The position numbers and the translations under genes are program-made. From assembly GCA_036346225.1 (NCBI GenBank), contig JARFIW010001469.1, forward strand, positions 5,550,001 through 5,614,000: 64,000 nucleotides of DNA, given 5' to 3'. Within the stretch, counting starts at the first letter, position 1. Every line of letters starts with the position of its first letter. The DNA is from Platerodrilus igneus. Its lineage: Eukaryota; Arthropoda; Insecta; Coleoptera; Lycidae. The notes under the pieces are model-generated. The model did no database searches and was not told the origin of the DNA. It saw only the letters and a program-made list of their open reading frames with translations. Shown piece after piece: positions 14,002 to 25,328 of this stretch.

Positions 14002-14118
14002 AACGGCCATTTGTTCGAAATATATGATTATTTCGCGTCAGAAGAAAATAATCTAAAAAGCTTATGTGTTATCCCTCACTAACGATGACGTTGAGCAGGT
14101 TTTTTACGTAATTAGGTT
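14002..14118 (+). pseudogene. Displaced ZF1 C-terminal codons and 3' flank
   Basis: After the insert, the last codons of the finger protein (E-R-P-F-V, then a few more to a TGA at 14025-14027) and about 90 bp of downstream sequence continue. They match the ZF2 tail, including TGTTATCCCTCA, CGATGACG and TACGTAATTAGGTTGT. This shows that both loci derive from one duplicated gene. Confidence 0.75.
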
Positions 14119-14690
14119 GTATCAAAAGAACTCGTAATCTAGTCAAAATAGACTAAATTATGATTCAAGTTTGCATTAATTCCCAACAAGCTGGATTTTT
14201 GTACAGGCCTTGGATGCGTCATTACAAATGACATGTCAAAAGTCCCCATCCATCCCGCTTGTGCGTTGTTTTTTATTCGAGCTCAAAGGTCAGAAATTTG
14301 CGTTTTTTGCGTATACCTCTGAAACAATGAGAGCTATCGGAAAAATGGTTTAAACAAAGTTTGTAGATCGTAAAATTGTCTACAAAAAAGATTTCAACAC
14401 TTTTCTTCTACGGTGCACTGTTCTCGAATTATGGCTATTTTAAACATAGAAAATACGATTACGCACTCATACGTAGCCAGTATGCATCATCGGGTTAACC
14501 ATTTGAACAAAAAATATTAGAACATAGTTTTATTTGCCCCATGCACACAAGTACGTGAAAAATATACAATTATGAGTGAGTCATCGTCCGTCCCTAATTC
14601 TATTGGGCGGTTGGACTTGAGAAACATCTGCCTGCAACACTACATTTTTCGGGTCGAAACCAGCGTATACCTGCTTTTGCCGAAGGACAT
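14119..14690. other. Non-coding 5' region of the 14.8-kb gene
   Basis: No gene is seen. Similarity to the ZF2 flank stops at about 14118, which may be the left edge of the element carrying the next gene. A stretch at 14325-14400 (ATCGGAAAAATGGTTTAAAC, then GTCTACAAAAAAG) looks like transposon subterminal sequence, but no terminal inverted repeat could be paired with the 3' side. Confidence 0.4.
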
Positions 14691-14695
14691 AGCTC

Positions 14696-14702
14696 TTATA
14701 TA
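14696..14702 (+). promoter_or_regulatory. TATA-like box upstream of the 14.8-kb gene
   Basis: TTATATA lies about 100 bp before the likely start codon, with an ACAGTT initiator-like word about 15 bp further on. Spacing is reasonable for a TATA promoter, but AT-rich DNA makes chance matches common. Confidence 0.35.
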
Positions 14703-14779
14703 CTAGTAAATACAGTTAGTTGTAAACTATTTTTCGTAGTGAATAGACGTGTTTGTGAATTATATTCTCTTTTTAAACA

Positions 14780-17527
14780 GTGCCGTTACAAAATTTTGTA
14801 AAAATGTCAGAAGTTTGCTTTATTTGCAATGAATGTTTGACTGAAAGTGAAATTGTGGTTGTTGATCGTGGGCTAAAGACTTTAATGGATTCAAGTACTG
14901 AAAGGGGTGATGGATTCGATGGATATTTGAGGGACAAAACATCTGTAACGATACATAAGCAGTGTCGTAAAGCATACACCCGGAAGAGCAGCATCGCTGC
15001 AGCTAAAAAACAGCGTGAGATGGAGATAGGTACCACATTTGGGATTAGTCCTCCTCGTACTAGAGCACGAGGTAATGAATCATCTTTTTGTTTCAAGAAA
15101 TACTGTTTGTTCTGTGGCAATGAAGCAGATAAAACGGCTGAAATGAAAAAAGCGCAGCATCTTCGACGAAGAATGTCTCAAGTTTCAACCCTTGACTTCA
15201 AGAAAACCATCTTGAAGGAAGCTCAGACTCGTTCTGATGAGCTAGCAAGAAGTGTCAATGCCCGCATTCAGTATGAATATGACTTAGTTGCTGCTGAGGC
15301 TAAGTACCACAGTGATTGTTACACTTCGTTTCTGAAACCCATTAGTGGAGGTAAAATCGGCCGTCCTGAAAGTGATTCTATTACTTCAGCGATGGAAGAA
15401 ATATTTGCATTTATTGAAAATCATGATGATTGTCAATTTTCAATACAAGAATTGAAAGATATTTGCAAAGAATCATCGATCGATAATAGAACAATTAAGT
15501 CAAAACTCAAGTTAAAGTATGGTAATAGAATCATTATAACTGAGAAATTGGGAAGTTCAACATTCATTTGCTTCATCGACAATCAGCATAACGTCCTCAG
15601 CAAAGCTTGGTATGAGAATAAAAAGCAAAATGAAAAGGAAGAGAGGTTGAGAATACTTGAAGCAACTGCAGCAATCGTTCGAGAAGATATTCAGTCGATA
15701 GTGTTTGACACTGATAATTATCCTCCACCTACTCAGATGTTCGAAGATATCAATAGTGATATTCCAGAATCTTTGACTTATTTGTTAGAGCAAATAATTT
15801 TGAAAAATAAACGATCCAAATTGGAACACTTGAAATTAATATGTACAAATGTCAGTCACTGTATTATGGCTGCTGTTCGGCCTAGGTCTTTCAAATTACG
15901 GTTACAATTGGGTCTCTCAGTGTTTTTTCATCGACGGTTTGGATCAAAACGTCTTATTCAAATTTTTTCATCTTTTGGTTTGTGTGCATCGTATAATGAA
16001 ACTATGATGTATGAGGCAGCAGCAGTTCTTCATCGTCCACCTCATATTCTACCACCAGAAACTGGAACAATTATTCAATATGCTGCTGACAATGCTGACA
16101 TCAATGTACATACTCTAGACGGTCATAACACGCTCCACATAATGGGTATCATTCAAATTATAACTCCAAAAACAGCAGTTATAGCCGAAAAACCCATATC
16201 ACGAGTTAACAAAGTCCTTTCAGAGAAAGATTTTGCAGCAAAAGCTCATGTACCGATAAAGGTCTATCAAAATGATGGTGCAGTTGGGTATAGTAAAATA
16301 GTTGCACAAAATTTTTATTATAAAAGTAGCACAGCAGTATCTTTACTGAAAAAAGTTGATATTTTGTGGTTGTATGGGAAATGGAAAGATTTACTATTAC
16401 CTGGATGGAACGGTTACATTGAACGTTTAACGAGTAATATCATGGATTTTTTAAAGTCTCAAATTCCCTTTTTACCATTCATTCAGCAACCAGCAACTAA
16501 CTACAATACTATCTACACAACTTTACTCTGCGCTTTGGAAAATACAAAACGTTATAATCACGATGAATGCATTATTACTTTTGATCAGCCTTTGCATGCA
16601 AAAGCTCGAGAAATCGTATCAGCAGCACCTGAAGGATCTGAGGTATCGAAGATCGTAGTAAGACTTGGAGGTTTCCATTTACTCATGTCTTTTTTTGGAG
16701 CAATTGGTCATATTATGCAGGGAAGTGGCATAAAAAAGGTGCTCTCTTTGATTTATGCCACTAATTCATTAGACAAAATGTTGAATGGCCATGCTTATGC
16801 AAGAGCAGTTAGAGCACACACATTAATCCATCTCACTTTAGCAACAATAATATCAGAAGAACTTGACATCGATGAAGAGATGCATGCTAATCTACAAGGT
16901 ACTGTAGACCTTCTAATGAATAACACAATTTCGTACGTTGATATTGAGAATGGCGATGAGATGGCTTAGGCATTACTCGAGCAGTTCAATCAAAAATTAA
17001 AGGAATATGAACAACGTGGACCAACTGCAAAATTGTGGACGCAATATTTTCACAAGGTATCAATTGCTAAGGAGTTTATAAGAGCTGAACGTATGGGAGA
17101 TTGGAAAGCTCATTTGAATAGCATTCGAGAAATGTTTCCTTACTTCCACGCATCAGGACATTTTCCTTATGCCAAATCTGCACATTTATATCTACAAGAT
17201 ATGCTACAATTGGAAAACTTGATTGATGATTCTGAGGTTTTCGAGAGATTTACACGGGGATTTTTCACAATTAGACGTTCTGATAAATTGAGTTGTGGAA
17301 CTTCAACGGATATGGTCATTGAGCAATCGATGATGAAGTCAATGAAAACAGATGGAGGTGTTGCTCGAGGAAGAAGTACGCAAGAGAGCGTCATAAGTAA
17401 ATGGATTTATGGCATGCATGCAATGAATACTGTGTGTGAAAGATTGGAGGATTTAGCGGATGTAAGAATGGACACAACAGATCAGCATGTCAAATTTTAT
17501 ACTCCATCCTTGGAATCAAAGCAATGA
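14780..17527 (+). pseudogene. Unnamed transposon-like protein, 915 codons, one internal TAG
   Basis: One frame stays open from 14780 to 17527 except for a single TAG at 16967-16969 (codon 730); the remaining 164-plus residues continue in the same frame. The ATG at 14804 (codon 9, context AAAATGT) is the likelier start. The N-terminus has two zinc-binding C-x2-C...H-x2-C modules (C13/C16 with H59/C62; C109/C112 with H177/C180). The core has an ADNAD...DGHNT block (D437, D440), an F-D-Q-P block (D602), then a GGFHLLMSF and a GHAYARAVRAH block. Past the TAG come ASGHFPYAKSAHLYLQ and CGTSTDMVIEQSMM blocks. I recognise this arrangement from uncharacterised proteins scattered in many copies through invertebrate genomes. 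A transposase-like (DDE) core is my inference from the spaced acidic residues, not a demonstrated function. It is intronless and lies among mobile elements. Either a recent pseudogene or a sequencing error at one codon. Confidence 0.7.
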
Positions 17528-18239
17528 CGTCATCAATATTAATTCAGATAGCCCAATTTTTAGTGTTAATTTGTGTAAAAAGGAATCAGTTCACTAAATT
17601 AGATTTAGGAACTTTTTAGAATTCGGCGTGGGAAAATTTTCGCTCATTACCGCAATTTCGTTGACACTGTGAAAACGCCGCTATGTTAGTGTTTTCACAG
17701 GTGTTAACGTCATTGGGTCATCTCTGCGGTCATAAGCATGCTAACAACGATTTGTTTATGAAAATCAGTTTGGTTCTCATCAATGCAAATTGGAAGTGCG
17801 TCAGCCTCGGTTGGAGGGGAGAAACATTTAAGGTGAGATACGCTGCATAGCTCGAGGATTACCGTACCGACTTCCACAAAAAGAACATCAACCTACTTCT
17901 TGCAGTGTAGTGCTGCCGCGAGTGCTCCGTGCTCGCCCCCACCCTTGTACCCTATTCTTATTGTATCCTCCAGCAAGGCACCAGCAGGAGTACCTGTAGC
18001 AGCAACAACAACAAGGATCGTTGATCATCACCCTGAAGACGACGACTGCGCCCATTTAAATATCCAATGTTTTTAAACTATATTTACTTGCCTGAGGTTT
18101 TATGAGGAGGCAGTTGCTCGTTATAACCTTTAGACTAGTATTGTAAACAAACGGTGTTACCACCTATACAGCACTTTCAAAATATGCTTGAACACGGCGA
18201 CCCTTTATTATCTCTAACTGCAATTAGAGAAGTAGCTAT

Positions 18240-18247
<8 letters not shown>
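17528..18247. other. No gene seen
   Basis: Apart from the hairpin at 17667-17700, this stretch holds no convincing coding region. The part from 17930 to 18050 is less AT-rich and contains CAG/CAACAA runs. It may be old host sequence flanking the LTR cluster. Confidence 0.5.
17667..17700. repeat. 10-bp perfect inverted repeat 3' of the 14.8-kb gene
   Basis: CTGTGAAAAC (17667-17676) and GTTTTCACAG (17691-17700) can form a stem around a 14-nt loop, about 140 bp after the stop codon. It could be an RNA 3' hairpin or a remnant of an element terminus. Confidence 0.6.

Positions 18248-18288
<41 letters not shown>
18248..18288. repeat. (TA)n tract, left end of the LTR chain
   Basis: About 20 TA units. 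The right flank begins TTGCTATGAACTCC, the terminus of unit A. The left flank shows no clear LTR end, so this is probably the outer edge of the chain. Confidence 0.9.
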
Positions 18289-18290
<2 letters not shown>

Positions 18291-20414
18291 CTATGAACTC
18301 CTTCCAGGAACTAACAGGAGATATCGAGCCCCGACGTTGGGCTGCATATAAATATGCTATGAACTCCTACAATTATTCGTGCGCCATCGTTTAGGCGGCC
18401 ATATAAATATTGCTATAAACTAACTAGAACTAACAGAATTTAATCGTGGACCGTCCTTGTATCGACCAATAACAAAACTTGATGTGATAACGCCTTCCTC
18501 GATATCAATGGCGTATTCAGCTTATAACTCCGTCTCTTTTTTTAAATTATCAAATTACACTCCCATACATTTTATCATTTGGCCTCGACCAGCTTTTATC
18601 TTGAATTATGAAATGAAGTTAATTCAATTCCATATAATGAAAACAAATAATATGTACAGGTTTTGTAAATTATTTAAAATACACTTTGCAATCTATTAAT
18701 ATTGTAAATCTTATTTATCTCAAAAATCATATCCTTTTTAATCAATCTAAAGTCACCAAAAACCTATTGTTTTTATAAAAAGAAGCTTAAAACGTTCAAA
18801 ACCCCTTTATCATATAACGCACTTCCTACGTATACAAGTTCGTTGTTGACTCCATCACATTAATTTATATTAAGCAAATTCAATATTCAATATTTAAATT
18901 CAAATAGAAAAATGTCTTAAAACTAAAAAACTCTAACCTGGTCTGTTTTCTTCGTTATTTCCTTCTCGCAACCAAAATTATCGACGCATCCATTATCAAC
19001 TAGAATTTTCCATGAATTATACCATCCATTTGGATCAAAATTATTCTCCACCAATTCAGAATTATTATGTACTCATTTAAAATATTATCTATCCACTCGG
19101 TTGAATTATTAATTTAAATTGTTGTCACCACCCTCTGGATTATTATTATTCAACTTAGACTTATGCACTCCAAACTTAGACTTGGATTTTATGCTCACCG
19201 GCCTCAGACTATCATTTGAATTATTATATTACTTTTTCTCACCAGCCTCGGATGTCATTTAAATTCCCCGGACTCAGACTTGTAATTTATTTTCCCCAGA
19301 CTCAAAACCTTTTCATCCGCCTCCAACTTAGAGTATTTTTCTCCCCAGACTCAGAATATCATTTAAATTATTATACACCAGCCTTCAACTTAGAGTATTT
19401 TTCTCCCCAGACTCAGAACCTTTACATCCGCCTCCAACTTAGAAATTATTTTTCCCAGATTCAGAGCCGTATTATTATTGTTTTAGTTTAAGTAAATTTC
19501 CCAAAATCTACTTACGTTTAATCGGCAATAGTAATTTTCATCTTCGTCGCATTATCTGTCACTTAAACAATTTTCACCTTTAAATATTATTACGCGTTAC
19601 TCTCACATTCAGAGTGATGCACCTTAGCTTTTGTTGAGTTGAGAACTGACTTCGTTATCATGTCGCTGTTAATATATGCTTGATATCCCACTTCGTCTGT
19701 GGGCATGACCTACAAGCCCGTCGCTAATTTTAACCAATCAAGTCTCTTTATTTAAAGTAGTTTCTGATGTAACATTTTCGTCCTCTCTAGTAATTGTTGT
19801 TTGCTTGCAGCTGCTTCGTTATCAGACATGCGGTGTTTTGAGAAATATTATCGCTTTTCCATATTATACACAAATAACTGATGCAATTCGACTTTCAATT
19901 TTCATATAGGCTTGTTTATTTACGCAATTTCTAATCACTTTTACTTATCAAAATTGTCAATTGTTTGTACGCACTTACACTACGCTTCTTTAGCTTTATT
20001 TCTTATCTCTGTATTATCATAACTGATTTGAATTCTTTTGAATGCGTGTTTAATTACCTCTATTATGTTTACTTATAAATACGCGTGCTTCTACTGAAAA
20101 ATATCGTTATTTGCATTACCTAAATTAACTAAAACTCTATCTACAAGGTGTTAAATATTCGTTATCTACTTAATGCATGTATTACTTATTTCTATGCTAA
20201 CTATGTGTCTTCTTGTCCTAAGATGTGTCTATTTGCGTCGCTTAAAACTACTTATACTCTATATACAGGGTGTTGACTGCTTACTATTTACAAACTATCC
20301 TAATTACTCCATTTTCCATTAAATAAATGCAGTTTTCTGCTTCCTATTATGATTTCTAATTCCTGCACGACCTTTGCTATAAAATACACCTTCAAACAAC
20401 CCCTTATCACAGCA
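18289..20414 (-). mobile_element. LTR-like unit A (about 2.1 kb, minus orientation)
   Basis: Bounded by (TA)n on both sides. On the minus strand it begins TTGCTGTGATAAGG and ends TCATAGCAA, so its termini form a short imperfect inverted repeat. Near its 3' end are three consecutive primer-binding-site-like modules on the minus strand (18325-18346, 18378-18401 and, weaker, 18445-18468), each preceded by a GAGTTCATAGCA-type word. No gag or pol is present, so it is most like a solo LTR. The family call rests on resemblance to unit C, which has coding remnants. Confidence 0.55.
19130..19490. repeat. Irregular tandem repeats of about 60-75 bp inside unit A
   Basis: The words CTCCCCAGACTCAGA, CCTCCAACTTAGA and ATTTAAATTATTAT recur several times at irregular spacing. 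The pattern looks like a diverged internal tandem array, as is common in long LTR U3 regions. No coding sense. Confidence 0.65.
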
Positions 20415-20438
20415 ATATATATATATATATATATATAT
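20415..20438. repeat. (TA)n hinge between units A and B
   Basis: An AT tract lies between ...TTATCACAGCA and TTACTGTGGATTT, so the 5' ends of the two flanking LTR-like units face each other across it. Confidence 0.85.
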
Positions 20439-22879
20439 TACTGTGGATTTATAGGTTATAATAGGTGTTAGAAAGATCAAATAATTATTTATTGCAGAGT
20501 CACTCATGTATGTATAGGTCAGATAGAGTTTAAGGCGTTTTTCCGAAAGATAGGATAATAATTTACCAATTTTCATTAAATATTAGGATTAATTGTACGT
20601 AGTTGTAAAATTCACTGTAAATATTAATTACAATTAGGTAGGAAACGTAATTTTGTGAAGCATAGTTGCATAAATATGTAGGAAACATAAATTCCGTAAA
20701 CCGTAATTAAGGTATTAAAATGAAATAGCATGTAAATGTGTTAATACAAAAGCTTTTATCTTTGTAGCATAAAAATTGTACTTGTTTAGTAACGCATATT
20801 CAGAGCGTGATTTACTTATTTGTGTAAATTAGGGTAATATAAAGCAGGAACATGTATAATATTTCTAGAAAGGTTTAGCATTGTAGACATGTTTTTTGTA
20901 TCGAGTTTAAAGCTTGTCAACAAGTATTGGATTCCCGGTAAAAGACCGTTGAGAAACAAACACAGGTCTATAAAATATTGCACGTTACGTACGAAAACAT
21001 CGATAATATAAAGAGAAAGACTATATTTTACATAAAGTAGCAAAAAAGGGGAGATAGCATATGGTTAGTGATCATTGACTTTGAAACGTATGTTACACAA
21101 AAAAATTTAAAGGCAAATAAGCAAGACAAAGATGCGATGTGTTTTCTGAAGATATAGGTTGCAAAGGAAATCAGAAATCCAGTAAAGGGCTGCAAACAGA
21201 GCACAATGGTTAGATTGGGTGAATAAGAGCAAGATAGACGATAGTATCGATCGGTTAGGTAGGATGGAGCTTATAAATAGGGGAATAGAAACAACCATAT
21301 ATAACATACGGGTTAGACGGAAGATGAAAGAAAGGCACAACGAATGTTGAAAATTAAGAAAGGGAAAAGACAAAAGATGGAAGATTTTAAATGCAGGTTA
21401 GAAGGAAATGACATATGCGCGTACATTAGAGGCGTGTTTTGGAGGCTAGAGTGGATGGCAGTTATCAGAAGATTTCGTGGAAAGTGACAGCCGTTGACAA
21501 CTTTAATGAGGGTTTCTTCGTAAAACGATCGTTTGTTACTGAAAATTCCAAGATTTTTGCGACGGCCTGAAAACGGTTGAAAACTTTACTTTGAATAACT
21601 GGTTAGTTTGTGGAATTGAGCAACCGTTTGTTGTTGTGTTGTGCATGGGTTTCTGGAACCGTGGACGGTTTGAAACCGTTACTAAGAAAGTGTGTTATAG
21701 GGGTGATGAGAATAGATTCAAGAAGACAGTTTTGAAGGCTATATATACCCAGAGGAGGTGGTAAAGGCTCTCTTTTCCTTTCGATCTTTAACCAAGCTAC
21801 ATAAAAGTGTAAATGTAAATAAGTGAGTTTAGATGTTATTAAAATTTATTAGGCACAAGTTGGTGCAAAGTTATATGGCAATTGCAAAGTCTATAAAATT
21901 TTGTTAATAATCGAAGCTGAAAGCAAAGTAAGTAAAATTTTTACAACTTGTGGTTGGATGCGCCTGGTGTACTCTGGGTACAAGTCAAGTATATGGATGG
22001 ACCAGTAGCAGATGTACGGGAGCATGGAAGTACCGTGCATTAGCCTCGGGGAAATCTGGGTAGAAGCGTGCTGTTCCGGATGGTGAGAGGTCACCTGGAG
22101 TAAAATTTCGAACGTGCAGTCTAGTAGAACGACCACGTTGGAGATGGTTTCCACGTAGAGAGCTGGTGGTGGTACAATTCAAGTAATTCAACCTTTGTAA
22201 AACTTTTGCTTATTGTGATTTTGTAGGTGATTATGACAATTTGGTGATTATTGGTGTATTTTATTGTATTGTACGGACATTTTATTTGACGATTTATCTT
22301 GAGAAAGGAGTATAAGAAAATTTATTTATGTAGTATTTGGTGGTATAAAATGAAGGTGTAAGTTTTGGCTTTTTATACAAAGTAAAAGGGTTTTGGTAAT
22401 TTCAGTGCAGTGTTAGCACATAGGTAAAGAAAGATTTTTACTATGAGCTTGTATTAAACCTGGGGGTTTAAAGTAAAGTTTGGGGATAAGCCCAGTTACT
22501 TTTGGTTAATTAGTGATGTAATTAGAAAAATTTCCAGATTATTTGATTTAAAATGAATTCTTTTAAAATTGATAATGTGTTAAATATTCATGATGTATGA
22601 GGAATGTAAAACTGAAATTTTTGAATAGCAACTAAATCGTGATGTACTTTTGGCAGACAACTTTTATCTTAGTAGGATAGTATTTTAGAAGAACCAGTGA
22701 GCAGCAGTGACGAACATCCCCGAGAAAGCTAAAGGTATTGGCGTCCGCATTGAAAAGCATCTTTAGAGAATATTGTTATTGGGTGATATAAATTGCTAGT
22801 CTAGGTGGTAGGGCTTTATTTTCAGGTATTTGTGACAACACAAATTTTTAGAGCGTCTTTTTCAGGGGAACTACGCAGC
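20439..22879 (+). mobile_element. LTR-like unit B (about 2.4 kb, plus orientation)
   Basis: Starts TTACTGTGG at one (TA)n hinge and ends CTACGCAGCA at the next. A strong TATA box (TATATATA, 21741-21748) sits in the middle, as expected for an LTR promoter. A GTGAGCAGC word near 22698, also present in units D and F, precedes a primer-binding-site-like TTGGCGTCCGCATTG (22738-22752). Words around 22430-22460 recur in unit D (30060-30095). No coding region. Orientation is inferred from the TATA and PBS-like motifs. Confidence 0.5.
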
Positions 22880-22892
22880 AATATATATATTA
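22880..22892. repeat. Short (TA)n hinge between units B and C
   Basis: The tract ATATATATATTAT lies between CGCAGCA (end of B) and TTGTGAGG (outer end of C). The 3' ends of the two units face each other here. Confidence 0.75.
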
Positions 22893-23984
22893 TTGTGAGG
22901 TTTTGGCTCTAACTACTCGTGCCCCTGCGTTGGGAAGCCAAAATACTCGGAAAACCTCACCAAACCGTCAACCGACTGGTTGCTTCGGCGAAAACTAGCC
23001 TGAACAAACTTTTAATTCTACCTACGCCTTCCACTTAAAACAAATATCTTTCATCTCTTTTCTACATATAGCGTTCTTTCAGATTTATTCTTCTCTCCGA
23101 TCGATATTTACCCTTCCTAAAACCAACTTGTTGCGCGTCAACCTATAACGTCCAATTGAATCACTCAAACTCTCTCCATTGCTTTTAACCGATCCGTGTT
23201 TGCTGTTAAAATTCTTAGAAATTATTGATTTTTCTACCCTCTCCAAACAAATTTGTATGCCGTCTCCCGACCATACTTCTATGATTAAATCCTAAAAATA
23301 TAGTGCTTCTCTCTCACATTCATATGTTTTGCATAGTCCATTTTCTTCTATAACCGCTTGGTTCTGTTTCCCTACTGTACTACCTTTATGATTGCCTTGA
23401 TATCTTATGCTATTTCTTCGTCATACTTATATGCTTCGATTCATCTTTGTTTATTTGCTCATTTAAAAGTTAACTAACTAACCAACATATGTTATCTACG
23501 CTCCTTTACTAACACATCCGGAAACGCTATCTTTCCTTGTAAATTATCGATCCGTATTCTTTAATGGCCACCTGCTTTTGCTGTATATTGCTTACACAAA
23601 TATCCAACGGTCGGTCTTTCTTGGAACATATTAAATTTTTATAGCCTCGTTCGTTTAGATAACTTTCCCTCTGTATGGTTTGAAATGTTTTTGGTTTTAC
23701 CCTGTTACCGAATATGAAATGCTTTTGCAAAATAAAAGCAGTATTTATTTCGTGTTGCTCCTAAGCCCTTATTATCTTAATTAGATATTATGCTAAGTCC
23801 TTTATAAATAAATACACCTAAAATTACATTAACCCTAAACTATCTTACGTTGCCTAAGCTCTAATTTTTATTTACAAATACCTAATTATCTTACTAATAA
23901 ATTTCTCCACGACACTTTAGCTTGACCCATGACCTTTTGTATGTCTTGTTAACTTACAATTAGCTACTAATTACACAATATTAT
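22893..23984 (-). mobile_element. Unit C, 3' LTR of a Gypsy-like element
   Basis: About 1.05 kb of this stretch is repeated in direct orientation at 26922-28012, for example the block around CTCCGATCGATATTTACCC and the block with ATTAAATTTTTATAGCCTCG. Gag and pol remnants on the minus strand lie between the copies, so this is the 3' LTR. On the minus strand it follows a polypurine tract and begins ATAATATTGTG. The outer end carries a hairpin: GTGAGGTTTT at 22895-22904 pairs with AAAACCTCAC at 22951-22960, and TTTTGGCT pairs with AGCCAAAA inside it. A PBS-like module lies at 22918-22940 (minus strand). Confidence 0.8.
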
Positions 23985-23996
23985 CCCCCTTTTTTA
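23985..23996 (-). promoter_or_regulatory. Polypurine tract of the Gypsy-like element
   Basis: On the minus strand this reads a run of A then GGGGG, immediately before the 3' LTR. That is the expected place and composition for the second-strand primer of reverse transcription. Confidence 0.7.
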
Positions 23997-24264
23997 ATAG
24001 AAAAAGTGTCCAAAATTTTTGGGTTTTCTTTTTATTCAAATACCCTAAACTTACCTTACTAATTTGTATGTACACCTATTATTATTCTCTATTATATAAA
24101 CCTATCAAATATTATTTATCCACATCAACTATGATCCATCACGGTCAAATATTATTACTACCTATCACAGTTATTACTTATATCTATCTCTATTATACTT
24201 AATACCTATCACTATTATGTTATCCACACCGATTCACTATTTGAACCTAACTCTCTTCTTAATA

Positions 24265-25300
24265 CTAAATATTCTTTTTCGTACATATTGCACAACTTTC
24301 GCCTTGACAATTTCTCCTATCTCTATCACTATGTGACCTTACCTCACGGACATTTAACTTATCCTTCACATAATGAACAGAAAATTGTTCAAACGCCTCT
24401 AAACTTATCTGTTTATCTAGACCCTCTACTAAATTTGACTTAGACAAACCATACGGTACCACTTTAAAATTATGTACACTTCACTCTACGGAAAACTTTG
24501 CGTACCTTCTAGAATTTTTATGTAAAAGAATTGACCTGGACGAGTTTCTTAAATCTAGTTTGCTAAAAATAAGTTTGCCACTTAACTCGTTAAAAGTGTG
24601 TTTGAAAGTTCTATTATGCCGTCATCTAACATTTTTGTAAGTTTTTGGTTTACCTGATCTCTGTATGCTGCGGCTATGGGATAGATTTTTGTACTAAATG
24701 GTTTCGAGTTATCGACCTCCAACACATGGTCCTAACCCAATGCTGTGCTCGCTTGTACTCCTACCAGCTCTGAATGTTTTCCTAATAAATCTCGCACCTC
24801 TTCAACTTTCCCATCTGGACATTTAAAAGTGTTACCTATATTCCTCTCTTCTTCATCTACCCCTATAACTTTTATATTTAACCCTGAGTCATCCTCAGTG
24901 ACCTTATAACTACCCATCCAGGGCAACTTTATATCCCTAACCTTCACCAAACTGCTATCACAATCAATCACAATACCCATCTTCTTCATGCAATCTATCC
25001 CTAAAATACTTTTAAATTTGAGTCCAGGAACGATGATGAATTCCTGTTTACAGCTTATCAATCCAATTTCTACCCTTAATATTACAATACTATTTAGTAC
25101 AGCAAACCTCTGGGACTCCCTTTTATCGGCATAACCTTAATTTGAATTTCATCTTGGATCTCTTTAAGGAATTCCTCCGATACAAAACTCGCCTCTGCTC
25201 TTGAATTGAGCAATGATCCTACATACCTATTTAAAATTTTGACTTCCACTACCGGCAAACAAATTTTCTCTTCCTCTTCCGGTTCTACTTCTTCCTATAT
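24265..25300 (-). pseudogene. Gypsy-like protease and N-terminal reverse transcriptase, decayed
   Basis: Read on the minus strand, a retropepsin comes first. Its active-site region reads L-L-N-S-R near 25199-25213, where D-S/T-G is expected, so catalytic residues are lost. It is followed by the family's ILGID block (25061-24732). Then come reverse transcriptase pieces: a YPI...YR...GIIE-type block (about 24700-24600), an FSKLDL block near 24560 and a FKVVPYGL block near 24460-24440. Stops and frame changes separate them. RNase H and integrase are missing; the sequence runs straight to the 3' LTR at 23984. The protease-then-RT order fits Gypsy/Ty3 elements. Not functional. Confidence 0.7.
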
Positions 25301-25328
25301 ATCCATAATTTCGCGGAGATGTTCATAT

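Noticed and set aside
14773..15120. Minus-strand ORF opposite the 14.8-kb gene
   Set aside because: It is a shadow of the strongly patterned plus-strand frame, with no motif of its own.
18154..18351. ORF with an alternating Ile-Tyr stretch
   Set aside because: It translates the (TA)n tract and adjoining LTR sequence.
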